DNA from: Batkoa obscura
Lineage: Eukaryota; Entomophthoromycota; Entomophthoromycetes; Entomophthorales; Batkoaceae
NCBI GenBank assembly: GCA_030770535.1
Contig: JASVEC010000011.1
Coordinates: 1,240,001 to 1,304,000, forward strand
DNA: 64,000 nt
Direction: 5' to 3'
Position 1 is the first letter of the stretch. The number at the start of each line of letters is the position of its first letter. The translations under genes were made by a program, and so were the position numbers. Shown piece after piece: positions 13,401 through 25,890 of the stretch. The notes under the pieces were generated by a model that made no database searches, had not been told where the DNA came from, and saw only the letters and a list, made by a program, of their open reading frames with translations.

Positions 13401-13633
13401 TTTGTTTTATGGTCAGTATTAAAGTTTCTAATGAGTTTTGATCATCTTGCTCAGTTAACTCCGCTTTTTTTATTTCCAACTCTTCAATTAACTTGTTCGC
13501 CCGTAGTTTATTGTTATATTCGTAGAAGATTGCTTTGATGACCAAGTCTAAAGTGTCTCTTTCCTGGTTATAAGGAGTTAATTATAGTCTATTTTATCTT
13601 AGTAATTGGACTTACTCTGCCTTTAACTCTCAT
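10455..13633 (-). CDS. Asn-rich coiled-coil protein of unknown function
   Basis: Eight exons (13633-13616, 13563-13093, 13043-11274, 11220-11151, 11098-11009, 10941-10798, 10745-10677, 10624-10455) give one frame of 933 aa. Exon 1 codes only six residues (MRVKGR). The first 165 residues form a predicted helical region, starting DTLDLVIKAIFYEYNNKLR, and then a Ser/Pro stretch. A charged coiled coil follows (ELQHWQEKYEKRIQKEQRE, then MMELKEQLIEYE and onward to about residue 270). The middle 450 residues are low-complexity Asn/Glu/Lys. A short Cys pair (NLCNKCEL) and a polar tail end the protein. No family was recognised; a cytoskeletal or scaffold role is only a guess from the coiled coil. The consistent frame across seven introns argues that it is a real gene. 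Confidence 0.72.
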
Positions 13634-13965
13634 TTTTATAAAATATTATAATTAAATAAAAATTAATTTAACAGTTTTATCTTTTATTTTGGTTTATAAT
13701 TGACTAGCATTTATTTATCTAACAATACCCATTTCACTCCGCACTAAATAAAATTGAACCGGATCCAATGAAGTCATTTTAATTAACCAAAATTCAGTCA
13801 GGAAATTTTTAGGAAATTTTCAACTTATTAATGGTTACTAAATTAAGTAAAATAAACAAAGCTAATTTTTAGTTATTCTTTAGCAATTTAAGTAAACTTT
13901 CGATTTTTCAAAAAATTATTTCACTTTATTTAATCTAATTTTTAAAGGATTCTATTCAATTGAAT
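13634..13965. other. intergenic between two minus-strand genes
   Basis: About 330 bp between the start of the coiled-coil gene and the stop of the Rqc2 gene. No gene or repeat seen; it presumably contains the coiled-coil promoter. Confidence 0.4.
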
Positions 13966-16900
13966 TTAACCTTCCTTCTTTTTAGCTGCCTTTTTAGCCG
14001 CTTTATTATTCGCTGACTTTTTAGCAGCTGCCAACGAAGGAGCCACCACCTTAGACTTTGGTAATAAAACATTGATAGCTTCCTGATTAGGTATAGTTTT
14101 AATAAGCTGTTGGTCTAATTTAGTACACTCACTGGTAGCCAAGAAATGGTTAGTCGCTAATTTAGCCGCTTGTCCTTTCTTCATAGTACCAGGCTGTAAT
14201 TTAACTTTAAACTTAAGTTTATTTAAAGCCGATAATGGGGCTGAGACTGGGATCATGAATTCAGGTATCTCACCTTCTTGCAAAGTACCTACTAAACCAT
14301 CCATATAAACTTGTAAATTTTCTGTTTCATCCTCATCTAATATTACGATGTTTTCTTCTTCAAGCATGGCTTTGATTTCTTCATTCATTTCATTTTTATT
14401 ACCTTCTTCATTTGCCGTATTAATTTCAACAGGTTTATCCTCATTAATAGCCTCATTCTCATTATTCTCATTTTTCTTATTACCCTTATTTTTGAAATAA
14501 GTCTCTCTTTCAGAGATCATCTGTTCCTTTTGTTTCTTTTGTTCAGCTATCTTTTTTTCTTTTTTACCTTTAGGTTGAGGTCCCTTATCCGATCCTAGTA
14601 ATTGCATCCGAATCTCTTTTTCTTCTTCATCTTGGTCGGCATATTTGTTCTGTATTTTCTTCATTTTACCACGTTGTCCTCGTTTAACACTATTCACTTC
14701 ATTGCTTTGATTAGTACTCTTTTCTTTATTACTCTTCTTATCGCTACTTAAGCTCTCTTCCTTGTCCATTTCCTCGCCTTTTGGTTCCTCATTGACTTTG
14801 CCTCCTTTTTTCATACTCTTACGTTCTTTGGCTGAAATTCTCTTTTTACCCTAAATCATATTAATGACATCAACCTATTAATTATTTATTGATAGCCTAC
14901 CTTTTCTTTATTGCTATTAGCGTCATTTGAATTAAGTAATCTATCAAACACAGTTTCTCTGCCAAGATGATCTTCTTCAAATTTACCTTCTTCGGCTTCA
15001 TCTTGGCTTTTTTGGTTCTCTTGAATGTGCTGTGAAGAAACAAGTCCATATTTATCTACTACTTTATCTTGATTATCTTCATTCGATGGTGTTGCATTAC
15101 TATTAAATAAGTTACCAGACTCAGTTTTGACTGAACCTTCTTCTTCTTTGGGTTCTTGTTCATTCTCAACTGAGTCATCATCTTTCTGGGCAACTTCTTG
15201 TTCAGCCTCCTCTTTTATTTCTATTTTATCGTCGATTTCTTTTTGCTTCTTATCGATTTTTTCTTGGTCACTTTTTTGATCTTCAGCTTCTTCATTTACT
15301 TCATTTTGCTTTTTTAATCGAGCTTGTAGTCGTCTAGCAGTAGAATTAACATCCAGCATGTACATCAATCCAAAACCATAAGTAAGAGCAGCAGGCGCTA
15401 AAAAGTTCTTTTTACCACGGATCATAAATGATCCAGCAGGTAAATACTCACCAGTGGGTGCTGACTTTGATACTTGATGATGGAACACCCACCAAGCTGA
15501 AGTTAATATTTTACTTTCCCAAGCTTTAGAATGGCACACTGACATAGTACCTGCTTGATTTAAAGTGGATGGTGGTATAGTACCTTGATCTGGATTTTTA
15601 ACAATTACAGTAGCAGCTCCATGCATATCAGCATGTAAATAGATATCGCCTTTTCTCAAATACTTTTTGACCAATAATTCATTCTGTTGTACATCTCTGC
15701 CTGCAATAACTAAATATCCTTCTGATGAAATAAACCACATAAATTTTTCAAACCAAAATGGTTTACGTATTTTGTTCACTCCAACTGTTGGCTTATTTAG
15801 TTTCAATTCTTTGAGATCGTTCTGTACTTTAATTTCGGCATTTTTGAACGCAGTTTCTGCAATTGCTAATGTCTTTTCTTTTTTAGTAGCTGAATTCTTT
15901 TTCATCGTGTAATATCTGGATGCATTAGCATGCGCTGATAATCCAAGGTCGATATCTACTTTAATATCACTTTTATTTTCTTTATCTTCAGTACTATTAT
16001 TTTCTTTATCATCATCTCCAGATTCATATTCACTATCAGATACTTCTTCCATATCTACATCCTCTTCATAATAAGGATCATTTAAAGTAATAGTAACTTG
16101 ATTATAGTGTAAATTAAGTGATTTAATATGAGATGCTAATGGATTTCCTTTTCTTGTTTCATCTTTAATCATATCTTCAAGTTCTTGCCAATCCATCCCA
16201 GATGCCAATAAACTACGTAATACTAAAATAATTTGGTCAACTAATTCCAGATTACTTTCTATTAGCTCCGCAACATATCGATTTTGTGTTTCAGCTTGTG
16301 CTAGAGCATCCACACGTCCCATCTGTTCCGACTTAATAGCTTGTAATTTCATTTTAGCAGCATCTTCCTATAATAAATAATAAATACTTAAATTAAATTT
16401 ATTTTAAGCTATCTAATTTACCCTCGATTTTTCTTTTTGTGCTAATTTTTGACTTTCAATTTTGGAAAAGAACTGATCTAAAGCAGTAACAAAAGTAGGA
16501 AACTCCTTATAATTTGCATTTTTATATTGGTTAAATAAAAAGGGATGGTATTCTTTATATAGCATGGCATCATCTTCCTCCTTTTTACTTTTATCGTCTA
16601 ACAAAATGTATCCTTTTGATGGAATAGTATCAAACTCAATTATAATTTTATCAGCTAATTGAAGTGCGCTTTGCAATTTCTGAATAAATTCAGAGTCTTT
16701 ATCCAAATCAATGTTCTCTTTTTTAATAATTAAATTTGGGTCCAAATCTGCTTCTAATAAAACATGTTCGCTTAATGGTAGCCCAAATAAATAAACTTCA
16801 TTCAGTATATTTTTAAGTGAATCGCCCTTCCCTTTTTTATTGCTCTTTTCAACTTTCTCTTGTTTATTTTCAAGCATTTGTTGAAACTTATCCAATAATT

Positions 16901-17725
16901 TGTCAATCACAGCGGTCTCAAACTTACGCGAAAGTTGTGAAATATCATATACGTTTTTAACCGCCATTGTAAACGCATTTTCTTTCTCATCACTTTTAAC
17001 TTCTTTTTTGTTATCTGCTTTACTATTGCTTTTATTATCTTTTTTATTCTCTCCCTTTTTGTCATCTTTTTTATCTTCAATTTCCTTACTTTTAGTTTGT
17101 TTGACTACTCTTAATAATGAAATGACGGTATATTCATGATCTGTTAATATTACATTGCCCTATTTCAAGTTTAATATTAAATTTATCTTAAGTATACTGA
17201 GTAATTTACGGATGAATAAAATTCGCAAATTAAGTGATAAGTCCCTGGGGTATTAGCTCCAGTAGCAGAAGCAAACTCAAACTCAACAATACGATCAACC
17301 CCGACTTGTCTTACGTTGGTCAACCTTCTGGTACGTAAATGTTTTCTTAACTATATAATTTAAATATTTAACAAATAGTGATAAAATTAAAATTTACTTT
17401 GGTACAAAAATTTGAAGGTGTAGTTGCTTTCTCTCTCGAGAACTGAGTCAAATGAAGTCTGATACCGGATTCAATAATCAAAAACTCTTTTCTATCAGGC
17501 TAAATTAAATTATTAGTTATTAATACAAAATACAAATGCGATAAATTTACTTGAGAAAACTTTAATAAAAACGTCTTGGAATTAATATCATAGATATTTT
17601 GTAACCTCAACCCAATGATACTAGTTTTTTTTAGTTAAGTGCTACTTTTTTAATTATTCCAATTACCTTTCTTTGATATCTTGAACTGAGGCTCGAATAT
17701 CTATTGCTGAAAATCTACCTTTCAT
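13966..17725 (-). CDS. RQC2: Rqc2/Tae2/NEMF, ribosome quality-control factor
   Basis: Seven exons (17725-17667, 17620-17551, 17499-17398, 17350-17210, 17159-16422, 16367-14901, 14850-13966) give 1153 aa (human NEMF 1076, yeast Rqc2 1038). NFACT-N starts MKGRFSAIDIRAS, with D9 and the D96-R97 pair (GVDRIVEF) that correspond to the conserved D9/D98/R99 set of yeast. A long coiled coil spans roughly residues 300-450. NFACT-R follows near 570-690 (KPFWFEKFMWFISSEGYLV, YLHADMHGA), then acidic low-complexity sequence. A basic SAKERKSMKKG motif leads to a C-terminal NFACT-C region (MIPVSAPLSALNKLKFKVK) and a Lys/Ala tail. The family binds stalled 60S-peptidyl-tRNA complexes with Ltn1 and adds CAT tails. 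Extra length comes mostly from Glu/Lys/Asn stretches. Confidence 0.95.
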
Positions 17726-18029
17726 TTTTAAATTTAATAGATAAAAGTTGTTTATGTTTTTGATGATATTTTATATTCAATTTTTTTGCACAGTTTATTC
17801 TTTAAAATTGCTCAATTTAGAACTGCGTAGTTTTGAGATAATTATAATTAAGATATGAAATATTATTAATACAATAAAAAATTTATTAACACTGGCTTGT
17901 ATTGATAGTATAATATTGTTTATACTATATACTCTATTATTATTATATCTAATGAAAATGAAAATAAAAAAGCTTATAGCAAAAATAAAAATTTAATGAA
18001 AAATAAATAAATAGCAAAGTTTAGAAGTA
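17726..18029. other. intergenic, Rqc2 promoter side
   Basis: About 300 bp of AT-rich DNA between the Rqc2 start and the stop of the J-like gene. No other feature seen. Confidence 0.4.
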
Positions 18030-19322
18030 TTAATCTTTAGGCATATATCTAGACATAGCGTGAAGCAAAGCATTTCTTTGATTATCCGATAATTTACTGA
18101 TAAGCTCTTTTGAAGGAGGACAACGATTATCCTCCCAATCACCCACTTTACCACAAAAATAAGCAAAAATAATCAATCCAGGCCAAGAGAATAAAATAAA
18201 CCCAATGATAGCCCCAGCCACATAAGACATGGGTGTGAAATAATACTCTGGTTTAAATAACTCCTTCTTAATAGGTTCTTCAAAAACTTGGGAAAATACG
18301 TCATCCGGATCGCATGCTTCTTTGGGCTTCCATAACTCCACTAATGACATATCCTCTAACTCAATGGTTTTATCATAATTAAGTTTGTTCTCCAAGTTGC
18401 CTAAAACAACATACGCTTCCGTTAACTCTTTGATCCTGGCTTGTCCTTCTTCACTATTCCTACTAAACCCAGCCAATACCACCTCCTTTTTAAACTGATT
18501 GATGATCTCTTCAATATTATCCGTCTTTTCAAGTCCTAATATATCATAATAATCAAATATCCCATCTTCCCCATCACCTTCCTCCTCTCCTTTTTCTTTC
18601 TCTAGTTCATTATTATCTTCTTTGCTATCTTCTTCTTCTTTCATCACTTCTTTTTGTTTGGTCTTTTTGTTGCTATCTTTGACAACAGGTTTTCCTTCTT
18701 CCTCTTCTTCTTCTTCTTCCTCTTGTCTTACTTCTTGTTTTGTTTCTGATTTTGCTTTCTCTTTCTTATTTACTGATTTACGTTTCTCATCCGACTTCAA
18801 CTGTGCTACTTCTTTTTCTTTATTTTTAGCCTTACTGTTATTAGTATCTCCCTTAGCTACTATTTCCTCTGATTCTGGCTCAATTTCTTCTTCAGGCTCT
18901 GTTTCTTCTTCTTCTTGAGGTTCAGCCATCTCCTCCTCTTCCCTAATAATTGAAACCCTATCTTTATTAAGCTTCTTTTGCTTAAGATCATCATTCATCT
19001 TTTTGTTTTTGAGCTGCTTTGATGAAACGTCTAATGAGCCTGAAGGTAAACTGATCATGTCATCGTACACATCAGACTCATTGTCATAAGGTTGGTTTGA
19101 GTCAAAACTAATCACTGGATACCCATTCATGGATGATTTCTTGTGGGTTAAACGTAACGCTTGGTTTGGTAAAAAGTTTGGAGAATGAATAGAACTATCA
19201 TTAAAAGCATCAAAGTATTGGTCATATACTGAACCTGGGGATCCTATACTTGAGATTGAAGGCATATTTTTTAATTGCTGTTTTGTATCAATGTTCAACT
19301 CTTTTTTAGTTGGCTTGGTCAT
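18030..19322 (-). CDS. J-domain-like membrane protein lacking the HPD motif
   Basis: Single exon, 430 aa. The first 250 residues are polar and charged, with Glu-rich runs around residues 130-250. A J-like fold follows at about 258-325: FDYYDILGLEKTDNIEEI matches helix I to II, and ELTEAYVVLGNLENKLNYDK matches helices III-IV. The loop that normally holds His-Pro-Asp reads VVLAGFSRNSEEGQ, so the residues needed to stimulate Hsp70 are missing. After it come a conserved-looking linker and a hydrophobic, Gly-containing hairpin (YVAGAIIGFILFSWPGLII), then a soluble tail. The layout, a J region then a Gly-rich membrane segment, resembles a fungal J-protein family, but this copy would be a J-like protein. 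The start is the first ATG of the frame. Confidence 0.75.
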   Translation of the reverse strand: MTKPTKKELNIDTKQQLKNMPSISSIGSPGSVYDQYFDAFNDSSIHSPNFLPNQALRLTHKKSSMNGYPVISFDSNQPYDNESDVYDDMISLPSGSLDVSSKQLKNKKMNDDLKQKKLNKDRVSIIREEEEMAEPQEEEETEPEEEIEPESEEIVAKGDTNNSKAKNKEKEVAQLKSDEKRKSVNKKEKAKSETKQEVRQEEEEEEEEEGKPVVKDSNKKTKQKEVMKEEEDSKEDNNELEKEKGEEEGDGEDGIFDYYDILGLEKTDNIEEIINQFKKEVVLAGFSRNSEEGQARIKELTEAYVVLGNLENKLNYDKTIELEDMSLVELWKPKEACDPDDVFSQVFEEPIKKELFKPEYYFTPMSYVAGAIIGFILFSWPGLIIFAYFCGKVGDWEDNRCPPSKELISKLSDNQRNALLHAMSRYMPKD

Positions 19323-21057
19323 CTTGTAAGATTAATTGAAATAAAAGTAGTTTATTTTTTTATTTTTTATTGAGTTGCTTTTGCTCGTTTACCCCTTATT
19401 TAAGTTCAAGGAGCATTACCTCACTCCTTTTTAACACCTGCCATATTTGGTATATAATTAAACTTTTGATTCTTAATTTTAGTTATGCCAAAAGTTTAAC
19501 GAGATACAAAGCTGTTGATTGGTTACGCCTCCATTTTTCTTTTGCCAACCTACCACGCTGATCAAATAATGTAAAGTCATATAATTGTTTATTTCAAGGA
19601 TATGAAATTAAAACTTAATAAAAAGCTTGTTTGTTTTATCTCATTTTTATACCAAATTTTTGATTTTAATCTCATTTTTTATATTATATCGATTCAATCA
19701 TTACAAAAAACAATAGAGCAATATATTATTATTTTAGTAGTAAAATAAATTTATTATTCTGCATAGTTCACGGATAATACTAAATATATTCCTGAAATTT
19801 TTCATCAATCTTTTTAATAGTGTACAAAAAGATCAAATTTTTTATTTATTTCAAATAAATGCATTATTTAAAAGCAAAAGAAGTTATAATGTTCTAATGT
19901 CAACTATAGAATATATCTGCCACTGTCCATGATAAACATTTTTTAATTTTTTAATACAGAATTTCTATTTGAACGTTTAGAATTTTATAAATATTTATAA
20001 AGTTGACATATGTCTTGACTTAATTTAAACACCTTTTTCAACACAGAACTAATAATTTTATTAGGATGAGTTCTTTGTTTCAACATTTTGACCAGTTTTT
20101 AATGGTTTAAAATCCGAAAATATTAACCAAATCCACAAAATAAAAAATATGCTCTTATCAGGAACTTGATGCTCAATATTTACTTTTATCGATATAAATA
20201 TAAAAAAAATTTCAATAGTTGAATATCAAAATGATGAAATAAAAACTCAAATTAAATTGTTTAAATAGACAGTAACTATGATATCAACAAGTTAGAATAG
20301 TTAATCTAAAATTTAATTTCAAGTTTAATTAAAATATCGAAATTAAATCGTTGATGAGATAGAAATTGATCTTTCAAACTACAACATATGCTATAAATGG
20401 GTTTTATATTGAATAACATCAACTAATATTTTAATTATTATAATATCTTTTGTATGACTACCCTATCAGTACTAGCGCTCCTGATAACTTTAAATTTGCT
20501 TAATTACTACTTTTATATGTACTATAAAATATATTACATTTGGTGGCTTAAATTGTTTAATTAAGTCTAAATTTAATTATCCAATTAAAAGTGGCAATTT
20601 CAAAACACAATTTAGTTGATTGGGCATAACGTATTGTATGAATTGTATATTTGTATATACATATTCGACTTGAATGTAGAAATAGATATTATAATAGCAC
20701 CCAATTCTTTCTTTTCCCTTCAAGTGGATTTTTAGTCAAGCAAAACAAAGCAAAAGCTTATAGTAAGTATTTTAACCTACTATGATGTTATTAGAGCATA
20801 AAGAAAGTGAAAAATCAAAAACGAGATCAACAAAGATGAACAATTTTAGAATGCAAAACAAAGGATAATAAGTATATATAATGAAAAGATATCAACAGCA
20901 AATATTACAATATGGATATGATTATATGAAACATTGATGGATGTATTAGAATTTGAATAATTAATACTCAATAAATGAAATTGAAGATGATGAAATTCGA
21001 GAATAAATAAGCTGATCAAGTTTTTTGTAGTTGCTAATTAACGAAACAAATAAAATC
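19323..21057. other. intergenic; leader region of eS7
   Basis: About 1.7 kb with no supported gene. Near 20700 there is a pyrimidine run (TTCTTTCTTTTCCCTTC), a plausible transcription start for a ribosomal protein gene. GTAAGT at 20763 and TTTTTTGTAG ending at 21030 could bound a 5'-UTR intron of about 268 nt. Confidence 0.35.
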
Positions 21058-21813
21058 ATGTCTGCAGAACACAAGATCGTAAAGGCCGCTGACGTTAAGG
21101 CTACTGAACTCGAGCTCAACGTTGCTCAAGCTCTCATTGACCTTGAAAAAAACAACCCAGAACTCAAAAAAGACCTTCGTCCTCTTCAAATTAACACTGC
21201 TAAAGAGGTAATTAAAAATAGATTTTCAATTCTTTTAGAGTTTGTTCATAAGTATTTACAGTTTTAAATTAAGATTGAAATTGGAGCTGGAAGATTCGCT
21301 ATTGTAATTTTCTTTCCAATCCCTCTCAAGAAGCAATTCAACAAAGTTCAAGTTCGGTAAGTTTTATCTTTTGTATTTGTATTTTTTTTCTAACAACCAA
21401 TTCAGTTTAACTCGTGAACTTGAAAAGAAATTCTCTGATCGTCATGTTCTCTTTGTTGCTCAACGTCGTATTCTTCCAAAACCATCCCGTAAGACCTCAA
21501 CTAAACAACCACGTCCACGCTCTCGTACTTTAACTGCCGTCCATGACGCTATTCTTGAAGATCTCGCTTACCCAACTGAAATTGTTGGTAAACGTATCAA
21601 GCACAAAGTTGATGGATCTCGTCTTATCAAAGTGTAAATATTACTTTATATTATTTTTTTTATAAGATTTTAATTTTTACTAGTTTCCTTGACACCAAAG
21701 ATACCACTTCTCAAGAACATAAATTAGATACTTTTGGAGCTGTTTACAAGAAACTTACTGGTAAAGATGCTGTATTTGAATTCCCAATCCACACTCACAT
21801 GGAGCTCATCTAA
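21058..21813 (+). CDS. RPS7: 40S ribosomal protein eS7
   Basis: Four exons (21058-21207, 21274-21356, 21406-21633, 21684-21813) give 196 aa; yeast Rps7 has 190 and human 194. The sequence tracks the family throughout: [85 protein letters not shown] and the end [15 protein letters not shown]. It is a structural protein of the small subunit and takes part in its assembly. The ATG at 21058 gives [10 protein letters not shown], like other family members; upstream in-frame codons belong to the leader. Codon use is more C-rich (CTC, CGT, CCA) than in the neighbours, fitting high expression. Confidence 0.97.
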
Positions 21814-22644
21814 AGAGCTAAAAGTCAACTTTAATGGGCTTTTCTAAATTATGTCTCTTACCCATAATAAATGTTTTGCCCAGTAAGGATATCGAAACAT
21901 CATTTATTTAGGGCCTTACAACAACACCTTTTATACCTCATAAATATATATTTAATCAGCTGTTTTCGCAAACATATACTTTTATTGTTGGACTCCAAAA
22001 GATAATTTTAAATAATGTTAAGTTTGTTTACAGGAAGTATTTATTTAAAAATCTATCAAAAATGAGGTTCAAAACAGTATTATTACATATGGTGTATATT
22101 TTGCTCAGTATATTTCATGTCAGCGTTAATTTTTTAAAATACTTTTAGTTTTACAATTAGAAACTAATTATTTATAGCTTTTATCTACTTACATTTGGGT
22201 TTTCTACAAACGCTTATGTCGATGATAGCTTTGACATCTAAACTTGTTTTAATTCAATATTGTTATTTACTCTATAATTTTAGTAATTTGAAATAAACGA
22301 ACATAAACTTTATAAAAGTCAAATATAATTATTGAGCTATAATTATACTTATATTTATAATATATTAGCTTTTATTAAGACTTAAACCTCTATCTAGACC
22401 AAGTCCTTTTAGATTGAATTTGTAGCATCTAAAAGTATGTCCCTCAACCCAATATACTTATTCTAGACATAAATTAAAATTTCGATTTAGAAAATGACAG
22501 AACATTATTTGATTGTTAGTTATAAAATATCTTCCAATAAATAAGCTTTAGTTTTAGAAGCAATATCATTTATAACTATTTACAATTGTTAAACTTGATG
22601 TGAATAGTGGGTTTTTCGAAGCTATTAAGACTAGTGTTGTATCA
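21814..22644. other. intergenic after eS7
   Basis: No gene seen. The first 100 bases probably hold the 3' UTR and polyadenylation signal (AATAAA at 21868). Confidence 0.4.
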
Positions 22645-22747
22645 TTTGGGGATATATTTTTGTGTTTAAGAATTTTACTAATAATCTTTCCGCTTAAATA
22701 GCGCTTAAAAAAGGGAAAAAACAATGAAACTAAAAAAACACTCCCAT
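22645..22747 (-). repeat. MITE-like element, full length
   Basis: Reverse copy from TTTGGGGATAT to ACTCCCAT, with the core AAATAGCGCTT intact. Confidence 0.75.
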
Positions 22748-23081
22748 TTTTGAAGATTTTTAAAGATAAAAAATATCAAAAGAGATTGAATACCATTTGA
22801 ATAAAAAGCAATTTAGAAGCAATCAGAACTAAAAACATTATTGTTATTTTAAGCTAATTAGCTTTATGAGTCATGAAAGTTGATATGAATCTCTGTTTAA
22901 AGGATGTTGTTTTAAGCATTTTAGAAAATAAATCTAACCAAGGTGGAAGAAATAACAGTTAAAATAAAGGTTTAGTAACTTGCCCTTTGACAAATAACTT
23001 GGATGGATAAAATGTTAGTATTAATCGAATCATGTATCAATTATTAAAGTTACTCTTTAACATTGATGTACTAAATTATTA

Positions 23082-23181
23082 TATAGGGATGTTTTTTTTA
23101 GTTTCATTATTTTTCCCTTTAAGCGCTATTTGAGCGGAAAGATTGTAAGTAAATTCTTAAGCAAAAAAATACATCCCCATA
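23082..23181 (+). repeat. MITE-like element, full length
   Basis: Forward copy from TATAGGGATGT to ACATCCCCATA. It is slightly short, lacking a few T residues before the core. Confidence 0.8.
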
Positions 23182-24047
23182 TATTATATTAAGAGATATC
23201 ATTTTTCAATGTAAATTCTTCATCCCTGGCCATTTATTATTTATCTTTATAATTAACTTAAAATGATTATTTATAAAGATTAAAGCTTTAAGACTTTAAA
23301 GGAATGTTTTATTTTAAACGGCCTTCTTCAAATAAAACAGTATTCTTATATGTCAAAAGATTTATAAGCACTTTGCTCTTTTTTATCTCACATGAAAGAC
23401 GCCTCAGCCTTAAAGGCTGAAAGGATAAAGTCAAAATATATATAATAGGAGAGCTATAAAGCGACTTGGGAAGCTCCTCTGATAGACGGGATGATGGAAT
23501 CACCACAAATATACTATTCAAGTTGCCAAAATTAGAATGAGCATTGAGTTGGCATTTTATTATCAAGAATTTCAAATTTATGATCAAAAAATCAGTTTAA
23601 TCGTGATTTAAAAGTAAGTCAAAAGGCAAGGGAAGGGAACTTTCTTTAAATAAAGCAAAGATAACCATAAGAAGTTTTATACTATTTTAATAAACAGTGA
23701 TCAAGTTATAATGCTTATAAATATTTTAAAGTAAAGGATACTATAATTATTTATACGAATTAAAATGAAATAGTCATACACTATTGTTAATATCTTTAAC
23801 AAGAAATTTAGATAATCTTATATAAAACATCAATCGAATTAGCTTGCCTAAAACAGTTCTCCAATTAAATTATCATCAAATGATAACTATTATTCACACG
23901 CTGACTAGAAATAGTAATAAAAAAAATCACGCTCATCAACAATAAATTCTTTAAATAAATTGAAGTAAACATGCACAACGAAACAACAATATATAAGAAA
24001 AACAATAAAATCTTGTAAAATTAAATTTTTTACCTAAATTACATTAA
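23182..24047. other. intergenic upstream of permease
   Basis: Holds a small hairpin (CAGCCTTAAAGGCTG near 23406) and a 92-codon minus-strand frame with no recognisable motif. Neither is supported as a gene. Confidence 0.3.
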
Positions 24048-25617
24048 ATGGAAGCAAAAGAAATAGAGTCCAGAGAGGTAGCTGTGAATAATGAGAGCAA
24101 TATTGATTTGAAAAAGTTTTTATGGAAAATGGATTTAAGATTAATACCCTATTTATCGTTACTTTATATGTTTTCATTTTTGGATCGAGTTAATATTGGT
24201 CACGCTCGTTTATATGGGTTAGAAAAAGCTTTAAACTTAACTCAAGATGAATTCAGTTGGTGTTTAAGTATCTTCTTTATAGGTAAGTTAATTTATCCTT
24301 ATTTTAGTTAATATTTTATATCCCTTTCTATTTTAGGCTATGTATTATTTGAGGTTCCTTCAAATCTAATGATGAAAAGAACTTCCCCACCAATTTGGAT
24401 TGCTCGTATTATGGTCACTTGGGGTGTAGTAACTATGTGTTTAGCAGCAGTCACAAATTTTTCGGGTTTATTAGCTGGTCGTTTTTTCTTGGGTATTGCT
24501 GAAGCTGGGTAAGTATTAAGATAATAGTAGGGAAAATAACATGCTGATTTAAAATTTAGTTTATTCCCAGGAATTATATTTTATTTAAGCTTTTGGTATA
24601 CACGCTCAGAACAAGGGGTTAGAATAGCTTTTTTCTTTTCAGCCTCTTCATTAGCTGGTGCTTTCGGTGGCCTTATTGCATACGGAATCGATTATTTAGA
24701 TAACAGTGGTGGCTTGAAATCTTGGCAATGGATTTTTATTATTGAAGGTTTACCTACTGTTTTATTAGGCGTTCTTACATGGTAATATATAATTTTGATA
24801 TATAATTTTTTGTTTATAAGTTATTAGGTTTGTCATGCCTTCTTCACCTCAAACTGCAAAGTGGTTGACTGAAGAGGAAAAAGAGTTTTTAAAGCAAAGG
24901 TTAATTGCAAGTCACGTTGAAGTTGAATCCAAAAAATTTGATAGAGCTCAGTTTATCTCTGCTTTTAAGGATTATAAAACCTATTTGTATATGTTGTGTT
25001 ATATCGGTTTTGTATGTCCATTGTACTCTTTAGCATTATTAATGCCAACTATTGTCAATAATATGGGCTTTTCCAAAGTAAGCTCTTTCTTGCTTACCGT
25101 ACCACCTTATGCTATTGCCTTTTTTGTTACTATGGCTTCAGCATGGAATTCTGATAGAATAATGGAAAGAGGTTACCATGTAGTGTGTTCAGCTACTTTA
25201 GCTTTAATCGGCTTTATTATTTTAGTAGCTGCTTCTAGTATACCCATAAAATATTTTGGAGTTATCATAGCTACTGTTGGAATTGCTACTTGTTTACCCC
25301 CTACCTTATCTTGGTCAAATAATAATACTATAGGATCTACAAAGTCTGCTACGGTTACTGCTATGATTATTTCTTTTGGTAATATAGGTGGGATTTTATC
25401 TGGCCAATTTTATAGAGCAAGCGAAGCACCTATCTACGTTCCTTCTCATTCTACTAACGTTGGGTTTTTATGCCTTACGATTATTACTGCCCTTATCCTT
25501 AAATGGAGGTTTAAAGTTGAAAACAAAAAACTAGATGAAATGGATCAAGTCATCTCTGATAAAGAAGAAGCCTTCGATAGAATGGCCATTGCTCAAGGGT
25601 TCAGATATATACTCTAA
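24048..25617 (+). CDS. MFS permease of the Dal5 (anion:cation symporter) family
   Basis: Four exons (24048-24282, 24337-24508, 24560-24781, 24828-25617) give 472 aa with about 12 membrane segments. The family signature is clear: RLIPYLSLLYMFSFLDRVNIG in the first span, YVLFEVPSNLMMKR, GRFFLGIAEAGLFPGIIFYL and WQWIFIIEGLPTVLLG. The central loop begins MPSSPQTAKWLTEEEKEFL. Known members (Dal5, Tna1, Vht1, Liz1, Seo1 relatives) import organic anions such as allantoate, nicotinate, biotin or pantothenate at the plasma membrane; the substrate cannot be told here. Introns are 45-55 nt and each junction restores a conserved residue (FIG|Y, AG|LFP, LTW|F). Confidence 0.93.
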
Positions 25618-25890
25618 TTTTACTGTTATCGTTTTATTTTCTTCATGTCTTTATTAATAAATAACGCTATATAAATTTTACAAAATTCGAAATAGTTTTG
25701 TTTATGATTATTGATAATGAACTTTAGCTTTATATACTTCCATTTAGTATCACATCATCACTATTTAGTTAATTTCAACTGATATGGTCTAATGCTCAAT
25801 TACAATAAATGTATACATTGAAATGTTCTACTAAATTCATCTGTTCTTTATTTCCTCGTTACATGTCTTCGGTTCATCACAATTTGTTGA

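Noticed and set aside
18622-18918. 98-codon plus-strand Ser/Phe-rich frame
   Set aside because: Antisense of the Glu/Lys-rich stretch of the J-like protein.
23309-23587. 92-codon minus-strand frame
   Set aside because: No motif, no context and no splice partner; consistent with chance.
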